A DNA stretch of 64,000 nt from Gnetum montanum (Eukaryota > Streptophyta > Gnetopsida > Gnetales > Gnetaceae). The stretch lies in contig MNCI01001967.1 of assembly GCA_015680685.1 (NCBI GenBank), positions 586,792 to 650,791 of the forward strand, written 5' to 3'. Made by a program: the position numbers and the translations under genes. The notes under the pieces were generated by a model, which was not told the origin of the DNA, did not search any database, and saw only the letters and a list, made by a program, of their open reading frames with translations. Positions 1 to 11,383 of this stretch are shown piece by piece (position 1 is the stretch's first letter; each line of letters opens with the position of its first letter).

Positions 1-2063
1 TTTCATTTTCTTTAATTTTGAAATTTTTTTTTCAGTTTTTCACTTTTCAACTTATTGTTTGATCTTTTTTCCTGTTTGTCTTTTTATCCTTTTACCTTTT
101 TATGAGTAATCTCATCTAGGAATAAAACACTCATGTGAACCATTAGTTGAGGTGTTGTTTTATGCTATCAAGTCTTAGGTGACTAATTATTTGAACAGCA
201 AGCCCACAACATCCATCCACCCATTCTATTAATAAGGGGTTCTATTCTGGGTACAATGATATTCTTGATATCATTGAAACTTAAAGTAATTTTGTGTTCA
301 TTATACCGAGAGTGAAGAAGGATTGACCAAGCAAAAATGGCTAGGGTGTAACATCAAGGGGACTTGTGGATTCTCTTTGGTGACATCTATGGGAGTTATC
401 ATGTAGCTTGGTTGTACTAAGATCCTTGTAGATCTAATGAAAAATTGAAGTAAGAGTAATCAAAAGGCACTCAGTCAAGGAAAAATAATGCTATCCTAGG
501 GGATCCCACTGGAAAGACATGCACCCATACCTGAAGGTAGGCGGTTTCTCTAGATTAAGCATTCCAAAAAAAAATGATGATGATGAATGATAATGAAAAA
601 GAGAGAGAGAGAGAGCAAGAAGAGTGTGCCAAAGTGGCCACACAAAGAGAAAAAAAAAGAGAAGAAACAAGAAAAGATCAAGATCAAAGTGCTGCAAAGC
701 AATTCTGAATCACTCCTCCCTTCAACAAAATGCCAAGTGATTGTACACCTTGTTGTCATGGTGCTCTTATTGTTGTCTATCATTGGGATGAAACAATGTG
801 ATGTCACTAATGAGAGGAATGGACTTGGTCCTGATTTTTGAGTGATAGGTTAATGACACATTAATCATGCCTTACACTGAGGATTCATTGTGCCCTAGGT
901 TAGTTACCTCATATCCCAATCTCTGCAATCCCTTCTATAATTCACATCATCTCACTGTCCATGTAATTGGGACTCGTGACTTGTGTAGAGTTGAATTCAT
1001 ACCTCATCATGGTGGTATTTAACATGTGTGTGTTTTGTTGCATCAGTGTAGATTACATTTAACCCTTTTAGTGCCTACAGACATTTTAAGGTGTGGTTAC
1101 GTAAGGGCATTATAGGTAGGAACCTGCTTTGGGGATGACCCACTTGCGTGACTTTTGTAATTTGTACTTGTTGCACACCACCACATCATTTTATACCCTC
1201 TGAGCACTTCATTGCCAAATCTCTTCTTTCTTTTGTCATCATTTTATCAAACATTCCTTAAAACCAGGTCCTTTTATGTGTCACCTAAATAAACCAGGTC
1301 TGACATTAAACTTTTAGGGCAACTTCCTTGAAAAAATTTCTAACTCTAAAATCACACTAACCAAAGAATTCAACATTTTTTAAAGACAATGAGTAAGGTA
1401 TGAAATAATTGAACTTCTCTAAATAACCTTACTAACAATTGATCTTTGTGTGATTATAGATGGCCCCTAAAAGAGGACAACAAGGAGGACCTTCTAAAGG
1501 TGCAACTGAACGCCCAGGGGGAGGTAGAGACCAAGGACCTCATGCAGAACATGCAAAGTAGGAGGCACAATCATTCAACATCTATTAGAGACTTCCTGTC
1601 ACTGCACAATCTAGCCAAGAAAAATGTGGAGAGGTCAAGGTCCAAGCCTATGAAGAGGAATGACCACTATTTGTGACATAGCATGTCAAGGCCAATCAAG
1701 TGTTCCCGCAAATGCCGTGTCTATGGAAAGTGCCGACTCCATCAAACATTAGCATGGACGGCTCATAATCTGCAGATAGAAGAGAAGAAATGTCAGGCGC
1801 TTCTTCAACTGTATCAATCTCAAAAGCCTGGCACACAGAACAAAGGAAAGGCACCCATGGAGGAGCCACCACTACTGGGAACCCCATGAGTTCCACAAGT
1901 TTTGTCTTTTGTGTCTGTGTTCAAATTTTGTTTAATTCTCTACCGTGGCATGAATAAATTCCTAGTCAGTTAATAATCCCATACCTATCCACTATGTAAT
2001 CAATTAAACTTATTTCTCACTTTCTTTGACTTGAGGACAAGTTGTTATTCAGTCGTGGGGGTA
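1..2063 (+). mobile_element. 3' internal region of a plus-strand Athila-like Ty3/gypsy element
   Basis: This stretch ends in a purine-rich tract (GTGGGGGTA, 2055-2063) directly before an LTR, so it is the internal 3' part of an element read on the plus strand. Its 5' part, including any gag-pol, lies outside the window. The phrase about 'agcccacaacatccatccaccc' near 200 recurs in altered form after pol at about 46.56 kb and 52.85 kb, which ties it to the same lineage. A GA-rich simple repeat lies at about 600-620. Apart from the short ORF at 1460 I see no coding sequence. The reading frames at 491-841 are low-complexity and look accidental. Confidence 0.7.
1460..1888 (+). pseudogene. decayed post-pol ORF of the retroelement
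   Basis: An ATG at 1460 opens a basic, Gly/Pro-rich stretch beginning MAPKRGQQGGPSKG, which stops at a TAG at 1559-1561. Further frame fragments follow to about 1888. The ATG is preceded by a splice-acceptor-like ttatag. The position, after pol and before the 3' LTR, is where Athila-type elements often carry an extra ORF. I recognise no domain. The frame is broken several times, so no product is expected. It could also be chance. Confidence 0.35.
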
Positions 2064-2984
2064 TGATGAGTCATGGTCTGTTAGGTCCTATTATCAGACC
2101 CCTGATGTCTAATGGGTCCCGATATTGGACCCTCGTTATCGAGTACATAATATCGCAACCTCATAAGCAATATTGGGTACGCGATATCGCAGTTCCCGTG
2201 TGAGCCTATAAATACACAATGGGATGCACGGGAAATAGGCAGTTTTTTAGTAAGTTTTTAGTTAGTCAGTTTAGTGTTAGAGTAGAGTCCTTTTCTCATT
2301 TTTTTCCTCTCAACCCTTTCTTCCAATGCATGCTCATAGTGTGATGATTGTAATTGTATGAAACCTTTATTCGAGTGTGACGTACTTGGACATGCACATG
2401 ACAAAAAACAAAGATCGAGATTACTTCATCATTGCAGAATTCACAGTTTAATTATTTAATTGTTATTATTATTTATTGCTTTCGTAGTTAATATCTCTTC
2501 TTCATAAACTCCTTAAATGCGGAATGAGTACGACTTAATCACGGGCATTCAAGTGTGACTACTTGGTATCCTAGTAGCGTACCTAGGCCATGCGCTTGGT
2601 AATCCTAGTGGTAGTCGTGCACGAGGTCCAAGATGTGTATGGATGATTAAGGAATGGATGCTCATCGCACTTAGGCTAGCTTAGACTCTCTCTCCCTATC
2701 TCCTCTTAGTATAGTTCTCTCTCTCCCTTTTCCTCCTAGCTTAGCCAAGATTATTTTCCATCGCCTTCAGGAGTAGCATTAGTTTAGGAACACATCATAA
2801 ACCTCACTCTGGACTAAAACATACGTGACAAAGCAAATACTAGTCCAGGTGGGAAGATAGCGAACTGTGATCAACAAGTAACTATCTAGATACCACAACT
2901 AGATCATCTACGGAGTTTGACCGGATTGTGCGTGAAACGCTCGTATTCGTATGGTTGAGTGTAGGGGTACCTCACCACTCATCA
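2064..2984 (+). repeat. 3' LTR of the plus-strand Athila-like element
   Basis: It starts TGATGAG and ends CTCATCA, a 7-bp inverted terminal pair shared by most Athila-like LTRs of this window. It is preceded by a polypurine tract. The U3 part carries several ATATCGC/CGATATCGC motifs (about 2110-2185) and a TATA box (cctataaatac, near 2206). The 3' end contains the conserved block GTAGGGGTACCTC. The 5' partner lies outside the window. Confidence 0.75.
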
Positions 2985-3348
2985 CACACCTTGTGTACGG
3001 AAATAAAGACAAGCTCTTCGATTCATCCTTGCATCACTTGAGATTTTTTTTCTTACGCGTTTCTTTTATTTTATTTTCTTATGCATTTATTTTATTTTAT
3101 GCACTTTACATTTCTATTATTAGCATAGCAATTCATTTTGATCAATTAAGCAAATCGTTAAATTACACAAGCATGACCACTTCGAGCATACATGTATTGC
3201 TTGGTAACCCAATAACAATTAGTGTTTGGTAATCCTAGTAGTGTTGCACTGGTTTAGGATGTGTACAGAAAGTGGGAACAGATGCTAGTGTTACAATTAG
3301 TTAGAACTTAGTTAATGAGTGGTTAAGTTAAATTAGTCACTTAGTTAC
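2985..3348 (+). repeat. left half of a plus-strand LTR split by element A1
   Basis: The sequence from 'cacaccttgtgtacgg' onward matches, in opposite orientation, the interior of the solo LTR at 37857-38806. It therefore lacks its own U3 start. It stops at GTTAC (3344-3348), where element A1 begins, and resumes at 18565. Before A1 inserted, the two halves formed one LTR ending at 18806. Confidence 0.65.
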
Positions 3349-3909
3349 TGATGAGTGGCGAGGTACTCCTACACTCAACCATACGAATACAAGCCTAACA
3401 CATGCGATCTGGTCAAACTCCACATACTAAGTGCCTACACTCCTCATGGAACACTTAAGGTTAATTATTCGTTGTCTTCCCAGACTTACTTGTATTTGTC
3501 AGGGTGTATGGTTAAGTCTGAGGTATATGATTTTTATAGCTTTTCGGTTTTATCTCCTATGCTAGTGAGATGAAGGGTTGAAGAGATTAATTAACTACTT
3601 TAACTAATTAACTAAGTCTTAATTAACCTAGCATCAGCATTCGTTCCCACTTACCGTTCACACCCTGAACCGATGCAACCGTGGTTACCAAATGCTAATC
3701 ATTGCTGGGATCACCACGCGTAACGCACATGCTCGAAGCAGTCGTATTGAGACACTTAACTAGGAGAGAAAGGTTGAGAAAGATTTAATCACTAATAAAT
3801 NNNNNNGGTCTAAGCCTAGGATGGAAAACAAGGGAGAGCCGTCTCTTATTTATAGATATGATGGCGCACCGCGATATCGTGGGGGATGATGCGATATCGC
3901 ATCCCATCA
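3349..3909 (-). repeat. 3' LTR of element A1
   Basis: On the minus strand it starts TGATGGG and ends CTCATCA. GATATC palindromes and a TATA box (rc of ttatttataga) lie at the U3 end, about 3846-3909. The six-base gap at 3801-3806 hides about 230 bp, judged from the 5' LTR copy. The polypurine tract follows outward at 3910-3922 (plus strand tacccccatgac). Confidence 0.8.
3801..3806. other. assembly gap in the A1 3' LTR
   Basis: There are six undetermined bases. The flanking sequences are about 230 bp apart in the other LTR (from about 18224 to about 18448), so the printed gap size is too small. Confidence 0.8.
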
Positions 3910-5870
3910 TACCCCCATGACTAAATGAAAACTCATCCTCGAGTTCCTTACAAAATATCAGGAAGGTATGGGATTATTGACTCAAGATGGAACTAATGGG
4001 ATGACATGTGAATGGATCATCATTACAAAACTGGTGTTCATGACAACAAGAGTGAACACCTTATTACATTTGACATCAGGCCTTATTTGGTGACTGAGAA
4101 AGAGAGAGAAAGAAGTTTTGCTGCTACCAACGCCAAGATTGTGCCTTTCGTTGTCCATCCATAAGCATGCCATCAGTCTCGTTCCTTAGATAACTGCTTC
4201 AGCACAATCCATTCCAAGTGTTCCCTCCAGATCCAATCCGTTGTTACATGATTACCATCTGCACACACAACACAATCTTGTATTAGCAAGGGTAAATGAA
4301 TCTCAATGTAGTTGATACCTTGCTTCAGTGAAAAGTCCGTTGGCTTAGGTTCTGGTATGGCTGATTGTGGGTTTGGAGATATAATGTTGATGACTATTGA
4401 AGATGTAGGGGTTAGGAGAAAATCAAAAAAATTGGGCCCCGTACCCCCATGACTAATCACAAACCTCCAGTAGCGAGAGAATGGAAAAAGAAAAGGAATA
4501 AGAAAGAAAGATGAATAAAAAGAGACAACTAAAACATCAATGAAATGGATGTCAAGATGGAAATGAACAAAATAAAATTGATTGCAAAAATGTTAAGGGA
4601 AAGAATTTAACTGGTGCATCAAATAGGAATGTCAGTGGGTCCTCCCCAAAGTAGGCTCATGCCCTTAATGCCCTGACAAACCCACAATCAAAGAGTCTGT
4701 AGGCTCTAGGAATGTCATTTGGAACAAGAGTTAAAGTCTTAACCGTAAGAATTTACCAAAAAGAAAACAATGCATCCACCAAAATATATACTAATGATAC
4801 AATCGGCAATGAGGTGAATACTAGAGAGAAGGATGGAGAGAAGAGAATGGAATGGAATCCCAAGAACAAGGTGGTGTACAGCCCCTTGTGTATTTCATGG
4901 TTAATGTAACTTAGCAGATCCCATTCCAAGTCCGGCCTCAAACAAACCACATCTAGTGACTTCGCATTAATACATTCGGTTAATCCATCCTCCCGAAGTA
5001 ACAAGAATGTCTTCTCCAAGAGCTACCACCATTCCGACAAAACAAAGGAGGAGAGAATGGAAAGCGAGCAGGGCCTTAGTTAGAGGGAACATTTTTATTT
5101 TGAGTTCCATAACCAGTGCTTGTAGCCCAAGGAATTATTTTTTCTAAGGGGTGTGCTTTGAATTCTCACTTTTCTCTTCGTCTTTTTTTTTTCTTCTTTT
5201 TTTGTTTTATGTGTTTATACGTGAGAACCACACCATGCAAAGACTTTGTTATTTTTATTTGCTCAACTTCCCAATAATTGAGGTAACATCAGAACGGTAA
5301 CAAAACTCAAGAAGAAAAACATCCAAGCACCCAAGAGAATGGCCAACACAAATGCATCAAGTTCCCATGAAGTCACACCCTTTTCAATCCTTGAGTCCTT
5401 CCTTAGTTCAGAAAATACCCAGTCACCAATTCATTAAAGTTCTTATTAGAAAGGGATTGTACATTCCCAAGCTAAGCAAGACCATAGAACTGGTGGATGA
5501 ATGGATGAAGTGAACTTATTGCCTGCTATATCAAAAGAAACATACCTTAGTATCAACATCATAACTTAAAGGTAAAAACCAAACATTAGCAATCAATATG
5601 AAAGTAGTTCATACCATCATCTAGCACACTTATTGGGTGACAAACTTACAAGGTGGATATCACACGCATGCACACATAAAAAATAAAAAAGTATAACAAT
5701 GTTTCAAAAAAAAAACAAGAAAAGTTAAAGAAATTTGTAAAACAAAAATGTGTAAGACAAAAACTTGTAAAACAAAAATGTGGAAAACAAAAACGTGTAA
5801 AACAAAAATGTGTAAAATAGAAATGTGGAAAACAAAAATGTGTAAAACAAAAATTGAAAAAGAACTGAGG
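3910..5870 (-). mobile_element. A1 3' untranslated/internal region
   Basis: This lies between the polypurine tract and the remnant integrase tail. A minus-strand frame at 4173-4460 has no recognisable domain. A second 'tacccccatgacta' at about 4442 repeats the polypurine-tract sequence of 3910, which suggests a small duplication or an older element end. The region resembles the 3' regions after pol at 46.4-48.1 kb and 52.5-55.2 kb in composition and position. No gene is supported. Confidence 0.6.
5735..5862 (-). repeat. about 15-bp minisatellite just after the pol stop
   Basis: Eight or so units of about 15 bp, close to TGTAAAACAAAAATG on the plus strand, run in tandem with small variations (tgtaagac, tggaaaac). 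The equivalent place after pol in both bodies of the composite element (about 46.22-46.30 kb and 52.47-52.57 kb) has looser runs of 'ttttgttttacac'. Confidence 0.8.
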
Positions 5871-6082
5871 GCCCCAAATGATTAGCATAGGTGGCCATCT
5901 CCTCCATGACTAAATGGAAAGGGAGAGATTCGAAATAATGAACGCCTATTTGAGTTTCTTAGAAGTGCCCAACTTCCCCCCATTAATGTTCTTAGATTAA
6001 GGGGTGGAAGTCGGTGACACTCATATTCCAATGTGTCTATTCCTTCATTGTTGGCATGAGTTATTCCCCCAGTTTGTTCCAT
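5870..6082 (-). pseudogene. remnant of the integrase C-terminal tail joined to deleted pol
   Basis: The minus-strand reading around 5874-5910 (EEMATYANH) matches the end of pol in the composite element (GEMATHANHI at about 46.17 kb). Immediately upstream on that strand the sequence is no longer integrase but leads into the protease fragment. The RT, RNase H and integrase catalytic parts, about 3 kb in the intact copy, are therefore deleted here. Confidence 0.65.
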
Positions 6083-6169
6083 GCATATTTGTCAGTTGCT
6101 CTTTCAAGTAGCTGTCAACCACGGGGTGTCTACTATTTGTGTGGTTGCTACATACAGGCATCTTTGTAT

Positions 6170-6723
6170 CTATGTTTCAAGGGCACACCTATTGCATGGA
6201 GGAGATGTTGTGCATTCCTCCATGTCATCACCCGATGAATCACTATATGTGATGCATGGAAATTTCTTCTTCTCGATCTTTCCATAAATATTTACCTTAG
6301 ATATTTCCAAGGAAAGATCGCAGATCCCTAGGCATGCGTCTACTGTACTCATCCATGTCCTTCCCATTATAATTGGGAAGTCCCCTTCGTTGTTGTTAAC
6401 CTCTATCACCAGGAAATCAGCTGGGTATGACCAACCACACACAGTGGTAACGATGTCCTCCACCAATCCCAGGGAATGGTGATGGACTAGTCAACCAGCT
6501 CTAGTTGAATGTTGCTCTTCTCAAGTTAGAGCAGGTTCCAGCCTTGATACATCTCTCGTGAAATTAAGTTGACTCCGGAACCTAAGTCAAGAAGAGCCTT
6601 ATCTGGTTCGTTCCCGATGACTTCGAGGTAGATTAAAGGGCTTCTAGGGTCAGTTAGTTTCCTGGGAAGGTGGCCTACCTTGATCCAGTTGGTTACGATA
6701 TGTGTTAACATAATCGTCTGCAT
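6170..6723 (-). pseudogene. A1 retroviral-type aspartic protease region
   Basis: Two minus-strand frame fragments, 6723-6526 and 6466-6170, together match the protease of the composite element at 42484-42996. Shared blocks include SPLIYLEVIGNEP, an active-site-like ALLDLGSGVNLIS, and GDFPIIMGRTWMSTVDA. The protease would cut the Gag-Pol polyprotein in virus-like particles. Here the frame is broken between the fragments and polymerase is missing, so it is a fossil. The active-site triad reads D-L-G instead of D-S/T-G, as is common in Athila-type elements. Confidence 0.75.
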
Positions 6724-6844
6724 TGAGCTCTGATTTTAGTTTGAAGGGAGCTTCGAAGCCTTATTTGTTGGAGGAGTGGTTGCAAACTCAACTGCTTGTT
6801 GTTGTGAGAGCTTGTCTGGACTTTTGGTCCTAAAGAAAGGTCTT

Positions 6845-8346
6845 TGTACTGACCTAAATCGTCGGTGTAAGGCTGGAAGGGAAACAGACACTGAGAGATT
6901 GTCAAACAGCCACAGCTGATCCTACCTTCACCTGAGGGCAAGCTGGAAAAGGGAACGAATGTAGAGTGCCTTGGATGGTTTGCACGCAAATCAACCAAGG
7001 ACTTCCCCAAGCGTAAGCTACGGCTAGTGCTAGGGTTATTGTAAACGGGCTGTAAACGGAATGCAAACAGCAACACGAAATGTAAACAAAGTGTACTGAA
7101 TTATAAATAAAGTGTAAACAGAGCTATATTGTAAACAAAGAGTAAACCAAAGTAAATAATGTTAATGGAAGGAAATAATGAAACTGTATTATATTGTTTT
7201 AAAAAAAATGTGCACCGATCAAAGCGTNGGTGATGATGTGATGTGATGAACATGAGAAATGCTTGGATGCCAACAGTCAGGTGTGTTGAGCGCCCAAGGA
7301 TTGTAGGTTCTGTCCTCTCTCAGAATTACCAATCTCTCCAATTTTTTTGCCCCCTCCGTTTATGTGAATTGACAAGGTATTTATAGGGTTGGGCTGGGCT
7401 CGAGCACGAAATTCAAGAATGAAATCAATGGCTGGGAGATGAGAGGAAAGTAGATATAATGACATGTGTCCAATGGATAGTTGTGCTCGGGTTGGATGCG
7501 TGTTGGTGAGAGTTGGATTTGTGTTGGATAGTTGTGCACGAGTTGGATGTGTGTTGGCGAGCTACATTCTTGACCAGGTACATTGCATTTTACAATTTAT
7601 GGGTTATTCAAGCCCATGAAAGTACATTTAATTTAGACCATGAGGCCTTAACATGCCCACAAATGGGGATTTATAATGAAATGTACAACAGAGAAATTTC
7701 ACTACCCAGCGTGACCTGTAGTGTGACCTGCAGTGTGACCTCAAAAACTTGCAATTTTGAGCTGAAATCTGGAATTTCTGAAGGCTGGGACCCATAGTTA
7801 TCAATAATGGACCCTAAGGATGACTTGCACCCTTGAAATCAAGTCATTTTGGCTCAGTTTTGGGGCTCTAAAAGTTGGTGACGCTGATCCTTACACTATG
7901 CAGCGTCTGAAAAAGTAACCCCAGCATCACCAAGTTAAAATGGCACATTTGAGGTCCAAATCTTGACTTTTTGGAGGCTGGGAGCTGCTAGGGACCTTGG
8001 TGAAGGTCATGGGGGATCCTTGTGCTCAATTTTGGCCTGTTTTGACTTAGTTTTGGGGCTCCAAAAGTTGGTGACGCTAATCCTTACGCTGTGCAGCGTC
8101 TGAAAAAGTAACCAAAGTGTACTTAGCCAAAACCAAATATTTTGAACCTGAAACTTTTGATTCTAGATGCTGGAAGTTGGTGCAGTCGCCTGTGGGCCTC
8201 GAGGGCACCTTGTTTGTTGAATCATGGGTCATCGAGGGCTATTTCGAAGGCCTCCAAGTTTGGTCACGCTGTACTCATGTTGGGCAGCAACATGACTTAG
8301 CTTGATTCTTCTCTAAAAGTGCTAGGCCAAAATTAGTGGTGTTTCA
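6845..8346 (-). repeat. 3' LTR of element B
   Basis: On the minus strand it starts TGAAACACC and ends in TACA. It is clearly similar to the 5' LTR, with mostly C/T and G/A differences. It lacks about 57 bp present near 14275-14330 of the other copy, at a place where one base (7228) is undetermined. It contains two copies of a 65-bp block with the inverted repeat GACGCTG...CAGCGTC (7880-7907 and about 8073-8100). Apparent reading frames here (7277-7465, 7513-7797) are shadows. Confidence 0.85.
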
Positions 8347-8359
8347 TTGGCCCCTCTTT
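8347..8359 (-). other. polypurine tract of element B
   Basis: The minus strand reads AAAGAGGGGCCAA immediately before the 3' LTR start TGAAACACC. This is the expected place for plus-strand priming during reverse transcription. Confidence 0.75.
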
Positions 8360-10276
8360 GTTGACGTCTAGAGGAATCTACTCAAGAGGCATCGACAAAG
8401 AAGTGCAAAACACCATGAGCAACAAAGCATCAAACATTAACCATTGGCCCTTGGCTGGGTGTCATCGCACCATTTTTAAAAGTACATGGGATTGAGGGAA
8501 TGTGGTTCAAGATGCAAGGGAATCAGCTGTAACCAGGGAAGCTAGGAGGTTAAGGGCTATGATTACTACTGGGATTTGTGGGAGAGGAATGCTCTCTTGT
8601 GCACAAGTCATGTCATTAGTCCTTGTTAACAACCAGGTTTTTAGTAGACTTGGAACCAAGACATAGGAGGTGCGTTCTTTGGAGAAACGGGACTCTTATA
8701 GAGTATTTGCGGGGCCCATTGTAAACAGCCAAAGCCACGCAATGATGTGTAACATGGTCTCTTTGAGACATGAGTGTAACTTTTTTTTTTCAAGACAACT
8801 ACCTTCTCGCCTGGGGTTTGTATGAGAATAGCCAATAGTCTTTTCTTTGTAATGTCAACGGGGTTGTGAAGACCTTTTCTGTACATTTTTCTCTTTGACC
8901 TTCTGTGCATTTTCTTTTCTTTTTTTTCTTTTCTTTTGTGTTTTTTTTTTACCTTTCTGAAAGAGCTTGCTTTCAGTGTCGTGCTCGTGTTTGAGCGCTT
9001 GCATTTTATGTCATGCATTGTGTACTGTGTTTTGCGTTGCGGCTGCTTAGGGAGTTACAGTGTGCAACAGTGTATCAAGAGTTTTGAGATGAGTGGAATG
9101 TATCAAGGGGGATGTAATCAAATAGGATAAGGGAACATGATGGGGAATAGGAAATGTGTCAAGAGTTGGGATTGTACTTATGAACGGATTGATTAACCCA
9201 GTTGCGTGCATCAGGAAAAATGTGATACCTTGTTGTCATGATGAAGTGCATCTATGCATGAACGCCTCAGAAGTGTCATCCTGCAAACACAACTCTAAGA
9301 AGACAAAAAAACCACAAATGAAACAATCACCTACACACTTTAAATAAGGAGATGGAGTCACCACATGCAATTTTCAAAGCAGACAAGATCATGAACAACA
9401 TCAGTTTCATTAGGGCCCATGAGATGAATCATGCAACAAGTCTTTGTGGAACATGAATAGCTGATTGCAACAACACATATTTTCAATTTTTTCCTGGTCG
9501 TCAATGATGTCACCAGTTTATAGTCTTAGTAGACTGTTGTGGATTAGTTTCATGTAATAACCCCTTGGACGGTGCCATTTTAGCGTCATGGAGGACGGTG
9601 CATTGCTAGTTTATACTCATAGCAGACTATGAAGAGGCAAACTAGTTTATAGTCTTAGTGGACTCTGGATACTAGTTTCATGTCATGGCAGATGGATGTA
9701 GCAGTTTAGTGTCATACCAGACAGAGCTCTGTGGTATCAGTTTTAAGTCATGATGCCAGGACTATTCTATGGTATCAATTTTAAGTCATGACGTCAGGAC
9801 TATTCTGTGCCAGTTTATAATCATAGCGGACAGATGCTTACCTTGCTTGTGTAAAGTGTGATGCTGCATGCATGGTCATGCTAGGTGCCCATGAGATTAT
9901 GCAAAAATCAACTAGGAAGAAAACAACATCAAGCGAAACTTTCTGTACATAGAGTTAGAATGTATGAATGAAAGAAAAGCAATGCAAAAAGTGATAGTTT
10001 TAGGCCGTTCCGGGCTGTAAGCTATTTTAAGGCCTTTTCGGGACATTTGTTTTTGTAGTTTTATGTTTTTCAAATGCACTATGTGAACTAAGTTGACGAA
10101 TGTGTAAACAAAGCAAAACGCATGATCTAAGTGAGCAAGCAAAATGTAAATGCATAGGCTAGTGAAATGTAAACAAAAGTCAAAAAAATGCATGTCAGTG
10201 GGGTAGGCAGAAGGTAGGCAAGCATCAAGCACATTTTCAGCCAAGGGAGAGTCTTGGTCATGTAGTTGCTTCCTAA
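8360..10276 (-). mobile_element. element B 3' internal region without recognisable pol
   Basis: In an autonomous Tat/Ogre element this side of protease would hold RT, RNase H and integrase. I could not find their motifs in either strand. A C/T-rich tract lies at about 8900-8950 and a field of degenerate short repeats at 9515-9845. The minus-strand frame at 8641-9018 is Lys-rich and low in complexity. The one at 9912-10340 has no recognisable domain. Confidence 0.55.
9515..9845. repeat. degenerate repeats around AGTTTATAGTCATAGCAGAC
   Basis: About ten diverged copies of a roughly 20-bp core occur with irregular 25-40 bp spacing, such as 'cagtttatagtcttagtagac', 'tagtttcatgtcatggcagat' and 'cagtttataatcatagcggac'. 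Two more copies occur at 11287-11345 inside the gag-protease stretch. They make no protein repeat in one steady frame. Confidence 0.7.
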
Positions 10277-10867
10277 CTAGGCATGGATAAGGGAGCATGC
10301 AAGGTTTAGGGTCCTCTGGGGGGTTGTCGGCTTCAACCACTCGTTCGAGTGTGTTAGCCTTAAGGGTTGCATGGTTGTCATAGGTGTATCATTAAGAAAC
10401 TCTTCTTCCAAAACTTGCNCCTCTGTGACAGTGAAATCTACACTAGTGGGGAATTGCTCTCCTACTACAAAGGCTAAGTTGATTGTACCCTTGACCCTGA
10501 CATGTGATCCATTGAAGGATTTTAGACATGTGGTTTTGGTTGGCCTGATTTCATCTGCCAGGCCTAGCTTGTCGATGACGGAGTACAGGACTACGTTCGT
10601 TGCTGCACCATTGTCAACATGCACTCTGCGGATGGTGCACTGCCCAACACGAATGCTAATAGATAGTGGAGCTGTTGTGACTTCCCCTTGTTCAGGGTTG
10701 ACTTTAACTGCATCGTTGTGGAAGGCTAAGGTATTTGAACCCAATCCTAGTGGTGTCTGTTGCGAAATTGTTGCATGGATGGATACTTCGTTTGCGAGGA
10801 TGTCCTCTGTAATAGGAATGGATGCTAACATTTGAGCCAAGGCTTCGCAGTGAGTGGCTGAAGTCAT
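10277..10867 (-). pseudogene. element B aspartic protease domain
   Basis: The minus-strand frame runs from a possible start at 10867 to 10277. It has the retropepsin layout: a strand leading to VDNGAATNVVLYSVIDKLGL, then a second strand block SFNGSHVRVKGTINLAFVVG. In Tat/Ogre-type proteases the first motif is normally D-S-G-A-(S/A)-x-N; here it reads D-N-G, so catalysis is doubtful. One undetermined base (10419) falls in the frame. It lies downstream of gag on the same strand, as expected for a Gag-Pol polyprotein. Confidence 0.75.
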
Positions 10868-11383
10868 GACCAGGTCTTACAAACTCATTGCTATGTTCTT
10901 CTGTTTTAGCGCTTGTTTTACTTGGGCTAGTGCAGCTACGAAGTCTGTGTTGTTGGTCGTTGTGTTGGCTTTGACTTCCTCGGTGAAGCTTAAGAGACAG
11001 ACCTCTCAGGAGGGGGACTTAGGCTTAGTTTTCTTGGGGGTAGGGGCCCCAATGTTTAGTTGTTGTTTACAAGTTTTGGCCTTTGCTTTAGCCATGGGAG
11101 TTGAGAGGTGCTCATTTGTCCTCTTGCGTTCCCATTTGGTGGGCCTACCCAAGTTGCTAGTGAGGTCAACCCTTGGAGGAAGAGGGATCGAGATGTTGCC
11201 CACTATTGGGCTTCGGGTAGGTGAGGGGCCATCTCGTTGTGGTACTCTTATGACGAAAGGTTGCTTAGCAGTTTTTATTGCTACGTCATGCCAGTTTAAT
11301 GTCTTAGCAGATGAGTCATGCCATTTTAATGTCTTAGCAGATGAACGTTATGGAGCCTTGACCACAAAGGGTGTTGTGGGTGC

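Noticed and set aside
491-841. Overlapping frames with poly-Lys/Glu on one strand and Phe/Leu/His runs on the other
   Set aside because: They arise from GA-rich and A-rich simple sequence; no domain and no conservation with related element copies.
5735-5862. Possible CRISPR-like array of short repeats
   Set aside because: Units are contiguous about 15-bp variants with no unique spacers, inside a plant retroelement.
5646-5907. Phe-rich repeated protein (FCFTHFCFP...) on the minus strand
   Set aside because: It is the translation of the 15-bp minisatellite after pol, not a gene.
6705-7465. Minus-strand frames near 6705-7076 and 7277-7465, repeated at 13902-14126 and 14383-14607
   Set aside because: They lie in the LTRs of element B and occur in both LTRs only because these are duplicates.
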